Source: Veillonella parvula (GTDB lineage Bacteria; Bacillota; Negativicutes; Veillonellales; Veillonellaceae). Taken from it: a DNA stretch of 64,000 nucleotides. Below the pieces are notes generated by a model. The model saw nothing but the letters and a program-made list of their open reading frames with translations, searched no databases and had not been told where the DNA came from. The translations under genes were made by a program, and so were the position numbers. Positions 63,091-64,000 of this stretch are shown here, piece after piece. Every line of letters begins with the position of its first letter. The stretch's first letter is position 1. The stretch is from NCBI RefSeq assembly GCF_036456085.1, contig NZ_CP138632.1, forward strand, positions 930,001-994,000, written 5' to 3'.

Positions 63091-64000
63091 CTACCCTTCG
63101 GACAGTATTTTGCGATATGATTCTAGCTCATTGTGAAAGCTCGTTACAGTATGAATTGTATTCACTCGATTGCGCCAATATGCAGATTCCGGAAGTCCCT
63201 TCATATACCAGCCCGCATGAGTGCGTATCTCCTTAACGGCCATACTTTCACCTTTGTATTGGCATAACAAGTCAAAATGCTTTAATAACATATCTAGACG
63301 CTCTATATCGGTCGGAGCCGGCAATACTTCACCAGTGGCTAAATAATGATGAATACGACCAAAGATCCAAGGATTCCCCTGTGCACCACGGCCTACCATT
63401 ACAGCATCACAACCGGTTTCATCAAGCATTTGCTTAGCATCTTCAGGATTCACAATATCACCATTGCCAAGTACGGGTACAGATACCGCTTCTTTCACAG
63501 CCTTAATATAAAACCAGTCCGCATGTCCACTATACATTTGCTCCTTTGTACGCCCATGTACGGCTATAGCAGCCACACCTGTAGACTCAATGCGTTTTGC
63601 AAAATCCACAACATTAATAGAGTCACTATCCCAACCGATACGCATTTTTACAGTAACAGGTACATCAACAGCCTCAACAGCGGCTTCTGCAACACGCGCC
63701 GCTAGATCAGGATTTTTCATAAGTGCCGAACCATCGCCAGAGGTAACTACCTTTTTTACAGGACAGCCCATGTTTATATCTACAATATCGGCACCCGCAT
63801 CGGCCACAACCTTAGCCCCCAAAGCGATTGCTTCTGGATTAGAGCCAAAAATTTGCATGGATACAGGACGTTCTGCCTCTTCAATGCGCAATAATTCATG
63901 AGTACGTTCATTCTTATATTTAATACCCATAGCACTGACCATTTCGGTACATACCAAGGCTGCACCTTGTTCTTTGGCCAGTAGTCGATACGCAATATCG
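63091..64000 (-). CDS. dus: tRNA-dihydrouridine synthase (5' end missing)
   Basis: The last 303 codons are present; the frame stays open to the right edge (DIAYRLLAKEQGAALVCTEM comes first), so the start lies outside. An FMN-binding TIM barrel has INMGCPVKKVV with the catalytic Cys, QIFGSNPE, MKMRIGWD and VMVGRGAQGNPWIFG. It reduces uridine to dihydrouridine in tRNA. The DusB group is most likely, but the subtype is not certain without the N-terminus. Confidence 0.93.
   Translation of the reverse strand, partial: DIAYRLLAKEQGAALVCTEMVSAMGIKYKNERTHELLRIEEAERPVSMQIFGSNPEAIALGAKVVADAGADIVDINMGCPVKKVVTSGDGSALMKNPDLAARVAEAAVEAVDVPVTVKMRIGWDSDSINVVDFAKRIESTGVAAIAVHGRTKEQMYSGHADWFYIKAVKEAVSVPVLGNGDIVNPEDAKQMLDETGCDAVMVGRGAQGNPWIFGRIHHYLATGEVLPAPTDIERLDMLLKHFDLLCQYKGESMAVKEIRTHAGWYMKGLPESAYWRNRVNTIHTVTSFHNELESYRKILSEG

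Overview
The window looks like part of the chromosome of a Veillonella-type bacterium (Negativicutes: diderm, LPS-containing Firmicutes). DNA is AT-rich, and it carries Firmicute-style genes (yvcK/rapZ, mbl-like mreB, SpoIVB-type S55 protease, guanine riboswitch) next to a full outer-membrane biogenesis locus and three SLH-domain OmpM porins. That combination is characteristic of the group. All roughly 50 genes are on the minus strand, so transcription runs from high to low coordinates. No tRNA, rRNA, CRISPR array or insertion sequence was seen. The genes at both edges are cut by the window.

Layout in transcription order (right to left). 63.1-64.0 kb: dus (partial). 61.0-63.0 kb: greA and lysS. 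53.7-60.4 kb: a metabolic block with a slightly different base composition, made of speF-potE (ornithine decarboxylase and putrescine/ornithine antiporter) and a guanine-riboswitch-controlled purine permease plus guanine deaminase. 49.5-53.6 kb: a CDF transporter, serS, a fructose-6-phosphate aldolase/transaldolase-like gene and glpX. 46.7-49.4 kb: murA and an mreB-like gene with a basic N-terminal extension. 45.2-46.5 kb: an AMIN/NAGPA-like envelope protein. 38.4-45.1 kb: a probable operon of a small secreted biotinyl-like protein, an S55 protease, mlaE-mlaF-mlaD (MlaD carries a C-terminal beta-barrel-like extension) and tolC. 34.0-38.3 kb: tamB. 27.5-33.8 kb: bamA, three OmpH/Skp-like genes, lpxD and an lpxL-like acyltransferase. 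25.1-27.3 kb: lpxC-fabZ-lpxA. 10.2-24.9 kb: one long operon lpxI-lpxB-msbA-waaA-lpxK-kdsB-kdsA-kdsD-kdsC-lpxL-lptC-lptA-lptB-lptF-DUF3084. 8.2-10.2 kb: an RNase H-fold gene, yitT-like and lepB. 2.8-7.6 kb: three ompM genes, each with its own promoter and terminator. 0-2.5 kb: a HAD phosphatase, rapZ and yvcK (partial).

Together the genes make Kdo2-lipid A (LpxA/C/D/I/B/K, KdsA-D, WaaA, two LpxL-like enzymes), flip it (MsbA), export it (LptB/F/C/A), fold outer-membrane proteins (BamA, OmpH/Skp-like proteins, TamB), move phospholipids (MlaEFD) and tether the outer membrane to peptidoglycan (OmpM). SpeF/PotE may be linked to the polyamine-decorated peptidoglycan that SLH domains bind in this group, but this is inference.

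The most interesting unexplained signal is in the three ompM leaders. Each has a TTTACA-17-TANNNT promoter with an extended -10. About 65 bases downstream of the -10 each has an invariant 21-nt element, made of a Shine-Dalgarno followed by a short upstream ORF beginning Met-Asp-Thr-Pro. Other points worth a second look are the S55/biotinyl-like/Mla-barrel/TolC operon, the purine riboswitch with an atypical J1/2, and the heptanucleotide tandem repeat abutting its -35 box.
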